From Clostridiales bacterium (GTDB taxonomy: Bacteria; Bacillota; Clostridia; Oscillospirales; Oscillospiraceae), in contig SFFV01000006.1 in the NCBI GenBank assembly GCA_004557735.1, forward strand, positions 1 through 64,000: a stretch of DNA of 64,000 bases, read 5' to 3'. The notes beneath the pieces were generated by a model. The model saw only the letters and a program-made list of their open reading frames with translations, ran no database searches and had not been told where the DNA came from. Positions 49,470 to 58,894 of the stretch are shown one piece after another; the first letter of the stretch is position 1, and each line of letters starts with the position of its first letter. Both the position numbers and the translations under genes were made by a program.

Positions 49470-52253
49470 TCAGCCCTTTTTCCCCTTGAGCTTGATCTTC
49501 ACGGCGCGCTTGAGCATATACGGGAGGATCGCTTTCATTTTGTCCTCGCTGCGCACCATGGTGCTGCACTCGGGACGCTCACGGTGGAGATGGATGGCGT
49601 CAAAGCCGCAGCGCGTGGTGCATACGCCGCAGCCGATGCACTTGTTCGGGTCGACGACGCTCGCGCCGCAGCCGAGGCAGCGCGCGGTTTCGGCCTTGAC
49701 CTGCTCCTCGGTGAAGCACTCGCGGCCGTCCTTCATTGTGCGGCGAAGCTCCTCGTTGTAGCCGGGACGCTGGCGCGGCGTGTTGTCAAAGCTGTTGATG
49801 TCGATGAGGGCATTCGTTTTATCAAGCTCGATGAACTGGCGGCGGTTGCGGCCGATGGTGAGGCTCGTGTTCGGCTGCACGAAGCGGTGCAGGGACACGG
49901 CGCCCTCCTTGCCGGCGGCAATGGCGTCGATGGCGAATTTCTGGCCGGTGTAGGCGTCGCCGCCGACGAAGATGTCCGGCTCGGCGGTCTGGTATGTCAG
50001 CGGGTCGGCCTTGACGGTGCCGTTCGGGTTGAACTCCACCTTCGTACCGGCGAGCAGCTCGCCCCAGTCGGCGTGCTGGCCGATGCAGTAGAGCACCGTG
50101 GTGCAGGCGGCTTCCTCGGTTTCGCCGTCGTCAAACGTCGGGGCAAAGCGGCCCTCGGCGTTTTTCACGGACAGGCACCTGCGGAACTTTATGCCGGCGC
50201 ATTTGCCGTTTTCGGTGACGATCTCGGTCTGACCCCAGCCGGCGCGGACGGTGATGCCGTCGCGCTCGCATTCGGTGCGGTCCTCTTCGCCCATGGGCAT
50301 TTCGTCGTAGCCCTCCAGGCAGTAGAGCGTGACGCTCTCCGCGCCGCAGCGCACGGCGGTGCGCGCAACGTCGGAGGCGATGTTGCCGCCGCCGATGACG
50401 ACGACTTTGCCGGCAAGCTTCGTATCGGGTTCGAGATTGACCTTCTTCGTGAAGTCTACGCCGGAGAGCACGCCCTCGGCGTCGTCGCCGGGAACGCGCA
50501 GACGTCCGCCGTCCTGCAGGCCGACGGCGATATAGAAGCCCTTGTAGCCCTGCGCGCGCAGCTCCGGAATGGTGACGTCCTTACCGACGTCCACGCCGCA
50601 GCGGAACTCCACGCCCATTTCGCGCAGAATGTCGATCTCGGCCTCCACAACGTCCTTTTCCAGGCGGAAGTTCGGGATGGCGTTCATCAGCATGCCGCCG
50701 GGACGGGACGCCTTATCGAACACGGTGGGCTTATAGCCCTTTTCGGCGAGGTAATACGCGCAGGACATACCCGCCGGGCCGGCGCCGATGACGGCGATCT
50801 TTTCTTCAAACCCGCCCACGACCTTGGGGATGACCTTTTCGGGGATGAAGCGCGTGGCGGCTTCGAGATCCTGCTGGGCAATGAAGCGCTTGACCTCATC
50901 GATGGCGACGGCCTGATCGACCGTGCCGCGGGTACAGGCGTCCTCGCAGCGGCGGTTGCAGATGCGGCCGCACACGGCCGGGAACGGGTTTTCACGCTTG
51001 ATGAGCTGAAGCGCCTCGCGGTACTTGCCCTGCGCGGCGAGCTTGAGATAGCCCTGCACGGCGATGTGCGCCGGGCAGGCCGTTTTGCACGGGGACGTGC
51101 CGGTATCGTAGCAGTTGACGCGGTTGTTGTCCCGGTAGTTGATATCCCACTTATCGGGGCCCCAGGCGGTCTCGTCCGGCAGCTCGTGGCGCGGATACTC
51201 GACGGGGCCGTCCTTCGTGCAGAGCTTCTGACCGAGCTTCACCGCGCCGGCCGGGCAGGTCTCCACGCAGCGGCCGCACGCGACGCAGTTTTCACTCTCG
51301 ACCTTCGCAACGTAGGCGCTGCGCGAGAGGTTCGGCGTGTTGAAGAGCTGGCTCGTGCGCAGAGCGTTGCAGACGTTCACGTTGCAGTTGCAGATGGCGA
51401 TGATCTTCTCCTCGCCGTCAATGTTCGTGATCTCGTGGACAAAGCCGTTTTCCTCGGCCTTGTGCAGAATTTCCAGCACCTCGTCATAGGTGATGTAGCG
51501 GCCGCGATCGGTTTCGACAACGTAGCGCGCCATATCGCCCACGGCGATGCACCAGTCCTGCGGATCGTCGCCGCAGCCCTCGCCGAGCTTGGCGCGCGAC
51601 ATACGGCAGGAGCAGGGCGAGGCGGCGTAAACGCCGTCGTACTTCTTCAGCCAGTGGGAAATATGCTCGATGGAAACGGATTTGTTCTCCGTTTCGATCG
51701 CCTTTTCCACCGGGATGACGTGCATGCCGATGCCGGCGCCTCCGGGAGGCACCATCGGCGTGACCTTTTCGAGCGGCAGGAACGTCATGCGCTCAAAGAA
51801 CGCCGCGACCTCCGGATGCTCGTCGATCTGCGAGGCGCGCATATTCAAAAATTCCGCGCTGCCCGGCACGAACTGCGGCAGCGTCCAGCGCTTTTCGTGG
51901 TTCGGGTTCTTCCCGTCCAGATTCTCCCAGTTGTACTCGACAAGGCCGATGTACGCCATCTCGGTGAGCAGCTTTTCCAGCTCTTCTTCGCTCTTGCCGG
52001 TGATGGCGGCGATCTGCGCGGTGGTTTTCGGCTTGCGGACCTTCATCTTCAGCGCCACATCCGCCATTTCGTCCGTAACGACGCCGGCCAGACCCCAGTA
52101 TTCGGGGTCGTTGCCCGTGATCTTCGCGCCCATGCGGTCGGTGATCATGGCGCCGAGCTTGAGGATCTTTTCTCTCGGCTCGTCCGTGCGGGGGATCTCA
52201 AAAGATAGCTTGCTCTCGTCGAGCGGCATATTGGATTTTGTCTGTTTATCCAT
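49470..52253 (-). CDS. Large Fe-S/FAD pyridine nucleotide oxidoreductase
   Basis: 927 residues, cytoplasmic. The N-terminal 300 residues are Cys-rich (PCSCRMSRAKLGEGC, ICNCNVNVC) and unlike known enzymes I can name. Then a ferredoxin motif CVACGRCVETCPAG (about 318-331), a GltD-like Fe-S region (CKTACPAHI near 388, CGRICNRRCEDAC near 425), FAD site IAVIGAGPAGMSCAYYL near 483, NAD(P) site VVVIGGGNIASD near 619 and a C-terminal CLGCG/CIGCGVCTTRC pair near 860. It can pass electrons between NAD(P)H and ferredoxin-like carriers, as in bifurcating enzymes. Linked to hypA/hypB. AGGAG lies 6 bases before the ATG. Confidence 0.88.
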   Translation of the reverse strand: MDKQTKSNMPLDESKLSFEIPRTDEPREKILKLGAMITDRMGAKITGNDPEYWGLAGVVTDEMADVALKMKVRKPKTTAQIAAITGKSEEELEKLLTEMAYIGLVEYNWENLDGKNPNHEKRWTLPQFVPGSAEFLNMRASQIDEHPEVAAFFERMTFLPLEKVTPMVPPGGAGIGMHVIPVEKAIETENKSVSIEHISHWLKKYDGVYAASPCSCRMSRAKLGEGCGDDPQDWCIAVGDMARYVVETDRGRYITYDEVLEILHKAEENGFVHEITNIDGEEKIIAICNCNVNVCNALRTSQLFNTPNLSRSAYVAKVESENCVACGRCVETCPAGAVKLGQKLCTKDGPVEYPRHELPDETAWGPDKWDINYRDNNRVNCYDTGTSPCKTACPAHIAVQGYLKLAAQGKYREALQLIKRENPFPAVCGRICNRRCEDACTRGTVDQAVAIDEVKRFIAQQDLEAATRFIPEKVIPKVVGGFEEKIAVIGAGPAGMSCAYYLAEKGYKPTVFDKASRPGGMLMNAIPNFRLEKDVVEAEIDILREMGVEFRCGVDVGKDVTIPELRAQGYKGFYIAVGLQDGGRLRVPGDDAEGVLSGVDFTKKVNLEPDTKLAGKVVVIGGGNIASDVARTAVRCGAESVTLYCLEGYDEMPMGEEDRTECERDGITVRAGWGQTEIVTENGKCAGIKFRRCLSVKNAEGRFAPTFDDGETEEAACTTVLYCIGQHADWGELLAGTKVEFNPNGTVKADPLTYQTAEPDIFVGGDAYTGQKFAIDAIAAGKEGAVSLHRFVQPNTSLTIGRNRRQFIELDKTNALIDINSFDNTPRQRPGYNEELRRTMKDGRECFTEEQVKAETARCLGCGASVVDPNKCIGCGVCTTRCGFDAIHLHRERPECSTMVRSEDKMKAILPYMLKRAVKIKLKGKKG

Positions 52254-52312
52254 GCTAACTCCTCCACATTTTATATCTCTTTTGTTGAATTTCCCACCAT
52301 ATTGATAAAAAA

Positions 52313-52341
52313 ATTATATTACACGCCGGCGTGTTCGTCAA
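52313..52341 (-). promoter_or_regulatory. Promoter with palindrome, oxidoreductase-hypAB operon
   Basis: Minus strand TTGACG (52336-52341), 17-base spacer, TATAAT (52313-52318). The spacer holds ACACGCCGGCGTGT (52321-52334), a perfect 14-bp palindrome exactly between the two boxes, an obvious repressor site. The leader is about 55 bases. Confidence 0.8.
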
Positions 52342-52372
52342 GTGTATTTTTCGGTCGGTTTCTGCACAAAAT

Positions 52373-52400
52373 GAGCCGTTTTCGTTAACGAAAACGGCTC
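52373..52400 (-). terminator. murI terminator
   Basis: A 28-base perfect palindrome just after the murI stop, followed on the minus strand by ATTTTG. Confidence 0.75.
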
Positions 52401-52411
52401 ACTTCTTTGTT

Positions 52412-53197
52412 TTACAAGATAAAAGCGTTCTCCACGCGGATAGCCGCGGGGTCGAGCGCGCCGTCCATCACGCGCACGATCTCGTCGAAGGCGGCGCTGC
52501 GCTCCGTGACGTAATACTCGGTCGCTCCGGCGCCGCGGCCTTCGGCGAAAAGCGGCCGCAGCGCGTCGGCGAGCGCCTCGCCGACGTCGATCATGCGCAC
52601 GCCGGGCAGACGCTTTTCGAGCGCCGGACGGTACACGGGGTAATGCGTGCAGCCCATGATGAGAGCGTCGATATTCTCGCCGTCAAACGCTTCCATGTAC
52701 CGCGAGCAGACCGTCTCCGCGACGATATCGTCCGGCGCGATGCCGTTTTCCACGAGCGGCACGAAAAGCGGGCAGGCGCGGGAGATGACGCGCACGCCGG
52801 GGTCTATGGCGCGGATGCTCGTTTCGTATGCTCCGCTTTTCACCGTCGCCTGCGTGCCGATGACGCCGACCGCGCGCGTTTTCGTCACGCTCGCCGCGAG
52901 CTTTGCGGCGCTTTCGATCACGCCGCAGATCGGCAGATCGAATTTTTCGCGCAGCGCGCCGAGCGAGTTGGAGCTCACCGTGCCGCAGGCGATGACGATC
53001 ATCTCCACGTCCTTGCGGAGCAGGAAGCGCACGTCGTCCTCGGCATAGTGCGTGATCGTTTCGACCGAACGCCCGCCGTAGGGGACGCGGGCGGTGTCGC
53101 CGAGATATACCATATCCAGCCGCGGGAACGCCCGCCGAAGCTGGCGCAGCACCGTAAGGCCGCCGATGCCGCTGTCAAAAACACCGATTCGATGCAT
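52412..53197 (-). CDS. murI: Glutamate racemase
   Basis: 261 residues from ATG 53197 with GAGGTGAG upstream. Converts L- to D-glutamate for peptidoglycan. FDSGIGGLTVL start, catalytic Cys71 in ACGTVSSNSL and second Cys near 184 in MGCTHYPVY. The first motif has Gly where ACNT is common, which is seen in part of the family. Monocistronic. Confidence 0.94.
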   Translation of the reverse strand: MHRIGVFDSGIGGLTVLRQLRRAFPRLDMVYLGDTARVPYGGRSVETITHYAEDDVRFLLRKDVEMIVIACGTVSSNSLGALREKFDLPICGVIESAAKLAASVTKTRAVGVIGTQATVKSGAYETSIRAIDPGVRVISRACPLFVPLVENGIAPDDIVAETVCSRYMEAFDGENIDALIMGCTHYPVYRPALEKRLPGVRMIDVGEALADALRPLFAEGRGAGATEYYVTERSAAFDEIVRVMDGALDPAAIRVENAFIL

Positions 53198-53254
53198 TGT
53201 TCTCACCTCATTGAAACGATTTTACACCGAAACGGTGAAGAATACAACCGGAAA

Positions 53255-54664
53255 TCAGCCCGCCGTGCTTTCGGCTGCGATTTTCTCGCCGGTGACGATG
53301 TTGCGCACCCAGATGCCGCGGCGGAGAAGCACGATGCCGATGGCCATTTTGATAAGGTCGGCGAGATTCACAAAGAGGTACGCCTCCACGAGCGGCAGAC
53401 CCGTTTTGTGGATAAGCACCCATGCGGCCGACACCGACACGGCCCAGGTGAACACGCTGTCCGAGAGCATGGTGATGTACGTCCGGCCTCCGGCGCGGAT
53501 GGTCCAGTACGAGGCGTTCACAATGGCGTGGACCGGCAGCATACACGCGCAGATGCGCATGAGCGACGCGGCGAGCGTCATGATCTCATGGGAGGTATTG
53601 TAGAGCCGCGGGGCATACGGCGCGACGAGGAACAGCACGGCTCCGACCGCCGCGCTCGCCGCGCAGCTGAGCGCGGCCAGCTTCGGACAGTAATCCCGCG
53701 CGCGGTCATACTCCTCCGCGCCGAGCAGGTTGCCGATGACGATGCCGACGGTGTTGCCCATCGTGAAGATGACGGTGTTGAAAAGGTTGAGCACCGTGGA
53801 GTTGATGTTCAGCGCGGCAACGGCGTCCAGTCCGCGGTAGGAGTAGCACTGCGTGAGCATCGTCATGCCGAGCGACCAGAACATCTCGTTCACGAGCAGC
53901 GGCATGCCCTTGCGGATGATCTGTCCGGTGAGCTGCCGCGGGATCGAAAAACCGCGGTACAGAGCGCGGATAAACTCCGGCGGGGTCCTTTTCCCGTGGG
54001 TGCCGCGCAAAACCAGCCCAAGCTCCACATAGCGCGAGAGCACCGTCGCAGCGGCCGCGCCGCGGACGCCGAGCGCGGGAAAGCCGAGCTTGCCGTAGAT
54101 AAGAAGATAGTTGAAGGCGAGATTGACGAAAATCGCCGCAATGCTCGCCTTCATCGGCAGGCGGTTGTCGCCGGTGACGCGCAGTATGCTTACATACGCC
54201 GTCGTAAGGCAAAACGCCGGCAGACCGAAGAGCATGATGCGGAGATAGTCCTTTCCCTCGGCGAGCGTGAGCGCAAGATCGCCGCCGGTGCCCGCCTCGT
54301 GCAGGAATGCGCTGATGAGCGTATCCGGGATGAGTGCGAGCAGCGCCGCGGCAAGCACCGTAAACCCGGCGCAGAGCAGAATGTTGAAGCGCAGCGTATG
54401 CCGGACGCCGTCATAGTCGCCGCGGCCGTAAAACTGCGCGCCGAAAATGCCCGCGCCGCCGCTGCCGCCGAAAAGACAGAGGTTATATACAAAGAGAAGC
54501 TGGTTGACGATGGACACGCCCGACATCGATTCCGTGCCGATGCGCCCGACCATAAGGTTATCGAGCAGATTCACAAACGTCGATACGGCGTTCTGAAGCA
54601 GCAGCGGCAGCGCGAGCGCCGCGACCAGCCTGTAAAAGTCCTTGTTTCCGATAAATTTCTTCAT
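53255..54664 (-). CDS. MATE-family efflux transporter
   Basis: 469 residues from ATG 54664 (GGAG 6-7 bases upstream); the frame stays open upstream but only through a terminator. About twelve membrane segments; LPLLLQNAVSTFVNLLDNLMVGRIG at the N-terminus is typical of NorM/DinF-like MATE proteins. Exports drugs or metabolites by cation antiport. Substrate unknown. Confidence 0.93.
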   Translation of the reverse strand: MKKFIGNKDFYRLVAALALPLLLQNAVSTFVNLLDNLMVGRIGTESMSGVSIVNQLLFVYNLCLFGGSGGAGIFGAQFYGRGDYDGVRHTLRFNILLCAGFTVLAAALLALIPDTLISAFLHEAGTGGDLALTLAEGKDYLRIMLFGLPAFCLTTAYVSILRVTGDNRLPMKASIAAIFVNLAFNYLLIYGKLGFPALGVRGAAAATVLSRYVELGLVLRGTHGKRTPPEFIRALYRGFSIPRQLTGQIIRKGMPLLVNEMFWSLGMTMLTQCYSYRGLDAVAALNINSTVLNLFNTVIFTMGNTVGIVIGNLLGAEEYDRARDYCPKLAALSCAASAAVGAVLFLVAPYAPRLYNTSHEIMTLAASLMRICACMLPVHAIVNASYWTIRAGGRTYITMLSDSVFTWAVSVSAAWVLIHKTGLPLVEAYLFVNLADLIKMAIGIVLLRRGIWVRNIVTGEKIAAESTAG

Positions 54665-54676
54665 AGATTCTCCGGT

Positions 54677-54710
54677 AAAAAGTGCGGTGTCTCCCATACA
54701 GAGACACCGC
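54677..54710 (-). terminator. pfkA terminator
   Basis: A 10-bp stem (54684-54693 with 54701-54710); on the minus strand ACTTTTTACC follows. It separates pfkA from the MATE gene. Confidence 0.85.
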
Positions 54711-54749
54711 ATGTTTTGTTTGTATGCTGTCCGGAGGATGTTCCCCGGT

Positions 54750-55751
54750 TCAGGCGTTTGTTTTGTGATGGTACTGGTAGGAGGTATCGATGCGGTTGCA
54801 GGCAACAAACATCTCCTCATCAAGCTCGCGTTTCATCTGGAGCGCTTCCTCGATGTCCATGTCCTCAAAGCGGCCGTTCCGCTCAACGATGACGCGGCTC
54901 GACGCATCCGACTTGAGCACGTCGATCGCGCGCACGCCCATCATGGCGGCGGACACGCGGTCACGTCCGCTCGGCGCGCCGCCGCGCTGGATATAGCCGA
55001 GGACCGTCACGCGGGTCTCGAGCCCGGTCTCTTCCTCGATCGTCTTCGCGTACTCGTGGACATGGCCAACACCCTCGGCGACGACGACGATGTGGTGGCG
55101 GCGGCCGTGGATGCAGCCGCGGCGGATCACATCGATCACGTCATGCTCAAGATCGACTTCCTTTTCGGGAAGCAGCACGGCAGAGGCGCCGGCGGCCATG
55201 GCGGTGTAGAGCGCGAGATGGCCGGCGTTGCGGCCCATAACCTCCACGACGGAGACACGCTCGTGGCTCTGCCCGGTATCGCGCAGCTTGTCGATGGCTT
55301 CGATCGCGGTGTTGCATGCGGTGTCAAAGCCGATGGTATACTCGGTGCAGCCCATATCGTTATCGATCGTCGCGGGGATGCCCACGACGCGAACGCCGCG
55401 GCGGGCAAGCTCCAGTGCGCCGCGGTACGTGCCGTCGCCGCCGATGGTAATGAGACCGTCGATGCCGAGATATTTGCAGACCTTCGCCGCCTTGTCAACA
55501 CCGGCGTCCGTGCGGAATTCCTCGCTGCGGGCGGTATAGAGAATGGTGCCGCCGCGGCGGGCAATGCCGTCCACGTCGTTGCCGGTCAGCTCAAAAACGT
55601 CGCCGTTGATAAGTCCGGCATAGCCGCGGCGGATGCCGATGCAGGTGATCCCCTCGGCGCCGGCCGTGCGCACGATGGCGCGGATCGCGGGGTTCATGCC
55701 GGGGGCGTCGCCGCCGCTCGTCAGGATGCCGATTCTGTGTGCTCCTGCCAT
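54750..55751 (-). CDS. pfkA: ATP-dependent 6-phosphofructokinase
   Basis: 333 residues. LTSGGDAPGMNPAIRA, GGDGTYRG (104-110; Gly rather than Asp after GGD means ATP use, not pyrophosphate), PATIDNDM and the catalytic region. Glycolysis entry enzyme. AAAGGGTGA is the ribosome site. Promoter TTGCAT-17-TATATT at 55793-55821 (minus). Confidence 0.97.
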   Translation of the reverse strand: MAGAHRIGILTSGGDAPGMNPAIRAIVRTAGAEGITCIGIRRGYAGLINGDVFELTGNDVDGIARRGGTILYTARSEEFRTDAGVDKAAKVCKYLGIDGLITIGGDGTYRGALELARRGVRVVGIPATIDNDMGCTEYTIGFDTACNTAIEAIDKLRDTGQSHERVSVVEVMGRNAGHLALYTAMAAGASAVLLPEKEVDLEHDVIDVIRRGCIHGRRHHIVVVAEGVGHVHEYAKTIEEETGLETRVTVLGYIQRGGAPSGRDRVSAAMMGVRAIDVLKSDASSRVIVERNGRFEDMDIEEALQMKRELDEEMFVACNRIDTSYQYHHKTNA

Positions 55752-55792
55752 AGTATAACTTCACCCTTTCCGAATGATTTCTCATCGGTTGT

Positions 55793-55821
55793 AATATAGC
55801 CCGATTGATTTAATTATGCAA
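55793..55821 (-). promoter_or_regulatory. pfkA promoter
   Basis: Minus strand TTGCAT (55816-55821), 17-base spacer, TATATT (55793-55798), 42 bases before the ATG. Confidence 0.75.
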
Positions 55822-55858
55822 TAGATTCGGGGTAAAAAATCGTTTCCAAATTGCGATT

Positions 55859-57298
55859 TCAGCGATTATTGCCAATGAGCGCCCTGTAAAAGTCCACCGC
55901 GCCCGGCAAACACGCCGTTTCGATATTCTCGTTGACGCCATGCATGCCGCGCATTTGTTCGGGACCGTAAATCACCGGGGCAAAGCGGATGCAGTTGTCA
56001 CAGATCGCCTGATAGTTCTTTGCGTCCGTCGCGCCGGTCATAACATACGGGCTCCAGGCAAGACCGGGGAACACTTCGGCGATCGTATCGGTCACGCGGC
56101 GCCACGCCTCGCCGCGGATATCCGCCGGAGCGGAATAGTCGCTCACGGAGAGAACTTCGGTTTCGAGACCGAACTTTTCGGCGCGCTTTTTGATGAGCGC
56201 CAGGCTCTCGTCCATGCCCTGGTGCGGGATGAACCGGAGATTGGCCCACACGCTCGCCTCCTGCGGCAGCACGTTGCAGGCGTCCGAGCCGGAGAGCATC
56301 GTAAAGGCCGCCGTCGTGCGCAGCATCGCGCCAGCCTGCGGCGAGAGCGCAGGCATGACGTGCTTCATAAGCGGCGCGAAAAGCCAGAGATTGCCGAACA
56401 GCAGCCGCAGTCCAAAGGGCGCGTACGCCGCGAGGCGGGCAAACATCGCGCTCACCTCCGGCTCAAACTTTTTCCGGAAGGGCGGGTGCTTTTCCATGCT
56501 GTCCACGAACGCCGCGAGCCGCGCCACGGGCGAGTTTTTCGGCGGCGCGCTCGCGTGGCCGCCGCCGGACCGCGCCGTGAAGCGCACGTCCGCCTTTCCC
56601 TTTTCAAACACGCCGAGCATCGCAAAATTGCCGTGAATGCCGCCGATGGGCTCGGAAATGATGCCGCCGCCCTCGTCGCAGACGAGGAACGGCCTCACGC
56701 CGCGCCGCCGCAGCTCGTCCACGAGCTTGCCGCAGCCGGGCCCGGCAAATTCCTCCGTGCAGGACGAGGACAGATATACATCCTGTTCGGGGACATATCC
56801 CTCGCGCAGCAGTTCCTCACACGCCTGGAAAAACCCCATGACGCTGCACTTTGTGTCCGAAGCGCCGCGGCCCCAGACCTTTCCGCCGGCAATGTCACCG
56901 GAAAACGGCGCGTGCTCCCACGTTCCCTCCGCGGGGACAACGTCCTGATGCGACATGAGAACGAGCGGTCTCTCGTGGTTTTTGCCCTCCCAGAAGAACA
57001 GGAGGTTTCCGTCGATCTCCGTTTTTTCCAGCTTTTCATGCACCGTCGGATACAGCTCCGCGAGCAGCGCATGGAAGCCGCGGAACTTTTCCGGCTCCGG
57101 ATCGTCCGGGTGCGACACGGTCTCGTACGCCACCATGCGCGAGAGCTTTTCCGCATACTCCCGCTCGCGCGCCGGATCCGGGTGCGGCACATAGTCCGAG
57201 GTCTTTTTCTTCATACAGAGCGTGCGCACCACCGCGCAGAGCACAAGCAGCGCGAGCACGCCGAGCGCGGCGAGCAGGACATACCCCACGATCCTCAT
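55859..57298 (-). CDS. Membrane-anchored M20 metallopeptidase (CPS1/PM20D1-like)
   Basis: 479 residues. An N-terminal membrane segment (4-27) is followed by the M20 catalytic domain: LMSHQDVVP (His near 117, Asp), GRGASDTK, SSSCTEEFAGPG (Glu pair) and a late HGVNENI. A dimerization domain with ARSGGGHASAP interrupts it. These enzymes split or join N-acyl amino acids or dipeptides. It overlaps the 230-residue membrane protein gene by 4 bases, which suggests a joint uptake-and-cleavage function. Confidence 0.92.
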   Translation of the reverse strand: MRIVGYVLLAALGVLALLVLCAVVRTLCMKKKTSDYVPHPDPAREREYAEKLSRMVAYETVSHPDDPEPEKFRGFHALLAELYPTVHEKLEKTEIDGNLLFFWEGKNHERPLVLMSHQDVVPAEGTWEHAPFSGDIAGGKVWGRGASDTKCSVMGFFQACEELLREGYVPEQDVYLSSSCTEEFAGPGCGKLVDELRRRGVRPFLVCDEGGGIISEPIGGIHGNFAMLGVFEKGKADVRFTARSGGGHASAPPKNSPVARLAAFVDSMEKHPPFRKKFEPEVSAMFARLAAYAPFGLRLLFGNLWLFAPLMKHVMPALSPQAGAMLRTTAAFTMLSGSDACNVLPQEASVWANLRFIPHQGMDESLALIKKRAEKFGLETEVLSVSDYSAPADIRGEAWRRVTDTIAEVFPGLAWSPYVMTGATDAKNYQAICDNCIRFAPVIYGPEQMRGMHGVNENIETACLPGAVDFYRALIGNNR

Positions 57299-57987
57299 GC
57301 CGCCGTCTCCTTCCGCGAGCGGCGGTACCGGAAGTACGCCACGCCGATGGCGATCGCGCCGGAGGGCAGTATCATAAAGCTCGTCGAGCCGAGCAGCCCC
57401 GGCACGAGGATAAAGAGCGCGCTCATAATCACGAGAGGCCAGAGGGCGATCTTCATATTCTTCCGGTAATACTTATACGCCATTGCGCCGAAGAGCGCAG
57501 GGACGACGTTATCGAACGCCGGCTGGAGCGCCGGACTTTGCAGCACAGGCTGCAGCGGAATCAGCAGCAGCACGCCGAGCGCGAGAATGACGATCGTCAC
57601 AAGCGACGCCGTCGCAATCGAGAGCGTGGAGATGATCTCGTTTTCCGGCGTGCCGGTCTTGGTCCCTACGATATCGCGCGCGTTGACGGCACAGGGTATT
57701 TTCATGTTTATCAGGTTTCCGGTAATAAACGCGAGATATCCGCCGCCCGCGCCGAGCATCGGCGTATAGACGAGATATTCCGCCACACAGCTCACGAGCC
57801 ACACGATGCCGATGGCAAGGAAGCCTTTTCCGAACGCGCGCATATCGGGCATCGCGCCGAGAATGTACCCCATCAGAAACGGCGCGCCGAGCAGCATCAC
57901 GAGCGTCACGCCGCAGGCGATGCGGCCGTAGATATGCGTCCGGCGGTTGTAGGCTTCGAGCCGGGCGGTTTTTTCCTGTTCGTTCAT
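57295..57987 (-). CDS. Membrane protein of unknown function (230 residues)
   Basis: Five or six membrane segments; no known motif. Residues 95-125 hold AVNARDIVGTKTGTPENEIISTLSIA, a polar loop that may bind something. It lies 12 bases after the DUF5058 gene and overlaps the M20 gene. The pair of small multi-span proteins looks like a two-part transporter, but this is inference. Confidence 0.82.
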   Translation of the reverse strand: MNEQEKTARLEAYNRRTHIYGRIACGVTLVMLLGAPFLMGYILGAMPDMRAFGKGFLAIGIVWLVSCVAEYLVYTPMLGAGGGYLAFITGNLINMKIPCAVNARDIVGTKTGTPENEIISTLSIATASLVTIVILALGVLLLIPLQPVLQSPALQPAFDNVVPALFGAMAYKYYRKNMKIALWPLVIMSALFILVPGLLGSTSFMILPSGAIAIGVAYFRYRRSRKETAA

Positions 57988-57999
57988 TGCATTCCCTCC

Positions 58000-58752
58000 T
58001 TACACGCCGCGCAGCAGCACCGCTGCCGCCATGCCCGCGAGCATGCTGCCCGCAACGGAAAAGTTATCGACCCACGCGGCGTTCTTCTTTTCAGCGAGCC
58101 ATACGAACGCCGCCATCACCGCCGCCGATACCGCGACGACCGCAAGCGGCATCCAGCTTCCCGCAAACGTGAACCGCCCCGCGCCGGAAACGAGAGCGCC
58201 GATGTAGCTGCCGATGTACGCGCTCACAAGGCCGATGAACATGGCGGTCATGGCCGTATCGCCGAAGCCGCCGCCCGCCGCGCCGTTTTTCTTCGGCGCC
58301 TTGAGACGCGAGAGATATTTCTTGTTAAAGAAGATCGAAAACACCATGCCCCACATGATGCAAACGCCCATCAAAAGGGCGATCGTGGTAAACGCCTGCG
58401 CCGTCATCGCCGAGGCCGAAAGTCCCGGCAGACCGACCGCCTCCGCCGCAGCCTCCGCGACCTGCGTTTCGTAGTGCAGCGCGCCGATGACCGAAAGGCG
58501 CAGCCACGACCACGGCGTGCCGAGGCTGCCCGAGAGCGCGATGACGCCGAGCAATATACCGACGCTCGGAAGCGCGGCAAATGTGGCGCTCGCGGTGATG
58601 GTGCGCTTCATTTTCGTTTTGTCCATGCCGATGGCGGCGCCGGCGCGGTAAGCGCGGATCATGAAAAACACGCAAACCAGCGCAACAAAGAGAATGATGG
58701 CGCCGCAGATGAGATACATGGCCGGACTGTTGAGCCGAGACAGAATTTCCAT
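58000..58752 (-). CDS. DUF5058-like membrane protein
   Basis: 250 residues from ATG 58752, AAGGAGG 7-8 bases upstream. Six or seven membrane segments; GMDKTKMKRTITASATFAALPSVGILLGV near 41 is a strong signature. DUF5058 proteins have no known function but often accompany M20 peptidase genes. Promoter candidate TTTTCA-17-TAAACT at about 58781-58810 on the minus strand. Confidence 0.85.
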   Translation of the reverse strand: MEILSRLNSPAMYLICGAIILFVALVCVFFMIRAYRAGAAIGMDKTKMKRTITASATFAALPSVGILLGVIALSGSLGTPWSWLRLSVIGALHYETQVAEAAAEAVGLPGLSASAMTAQAFTTIALLMGVCIMWGMVFSIFFNKKYLSRLKAPKKNGAAGGGFGDTAMTAMFIGLVSAYIGSYIGALVSGAGRFTFAGSWMPLAVVAVSAAVMAAFVWLAEKKNAAWVDNFSVAGSMLAGMAAAVLLRGV

Positions 58753-58894
58753 ACGTTCTTCCCTCCTTTTCCTTCCTCCGCAGTTTATCACTTTACTCCG
58801 CTTTTGAAAAGAGCGTGTAAAAAATCCTTTCTGCCTCTTTTCATTCCGCCGAAAATCCGGTATGCTTATGTGGGAATATGAGGAGGAATGATCC

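Noticed and set aside
49266..52208. A 980-codon open frame on the plus strand opposite the Fe-S/FAD oxidoreductase
   Set aside because: It mirrors the GC-rich codons of the real gene, has no ribosome site or recognisable domain and ignores the Cys motifs on the other strand.
54750..55751. Pyrophosphate-dependent phosphofructokinase
   Set aside because: The motif is GGDGT, not GGDDT, so ATP use is expected.
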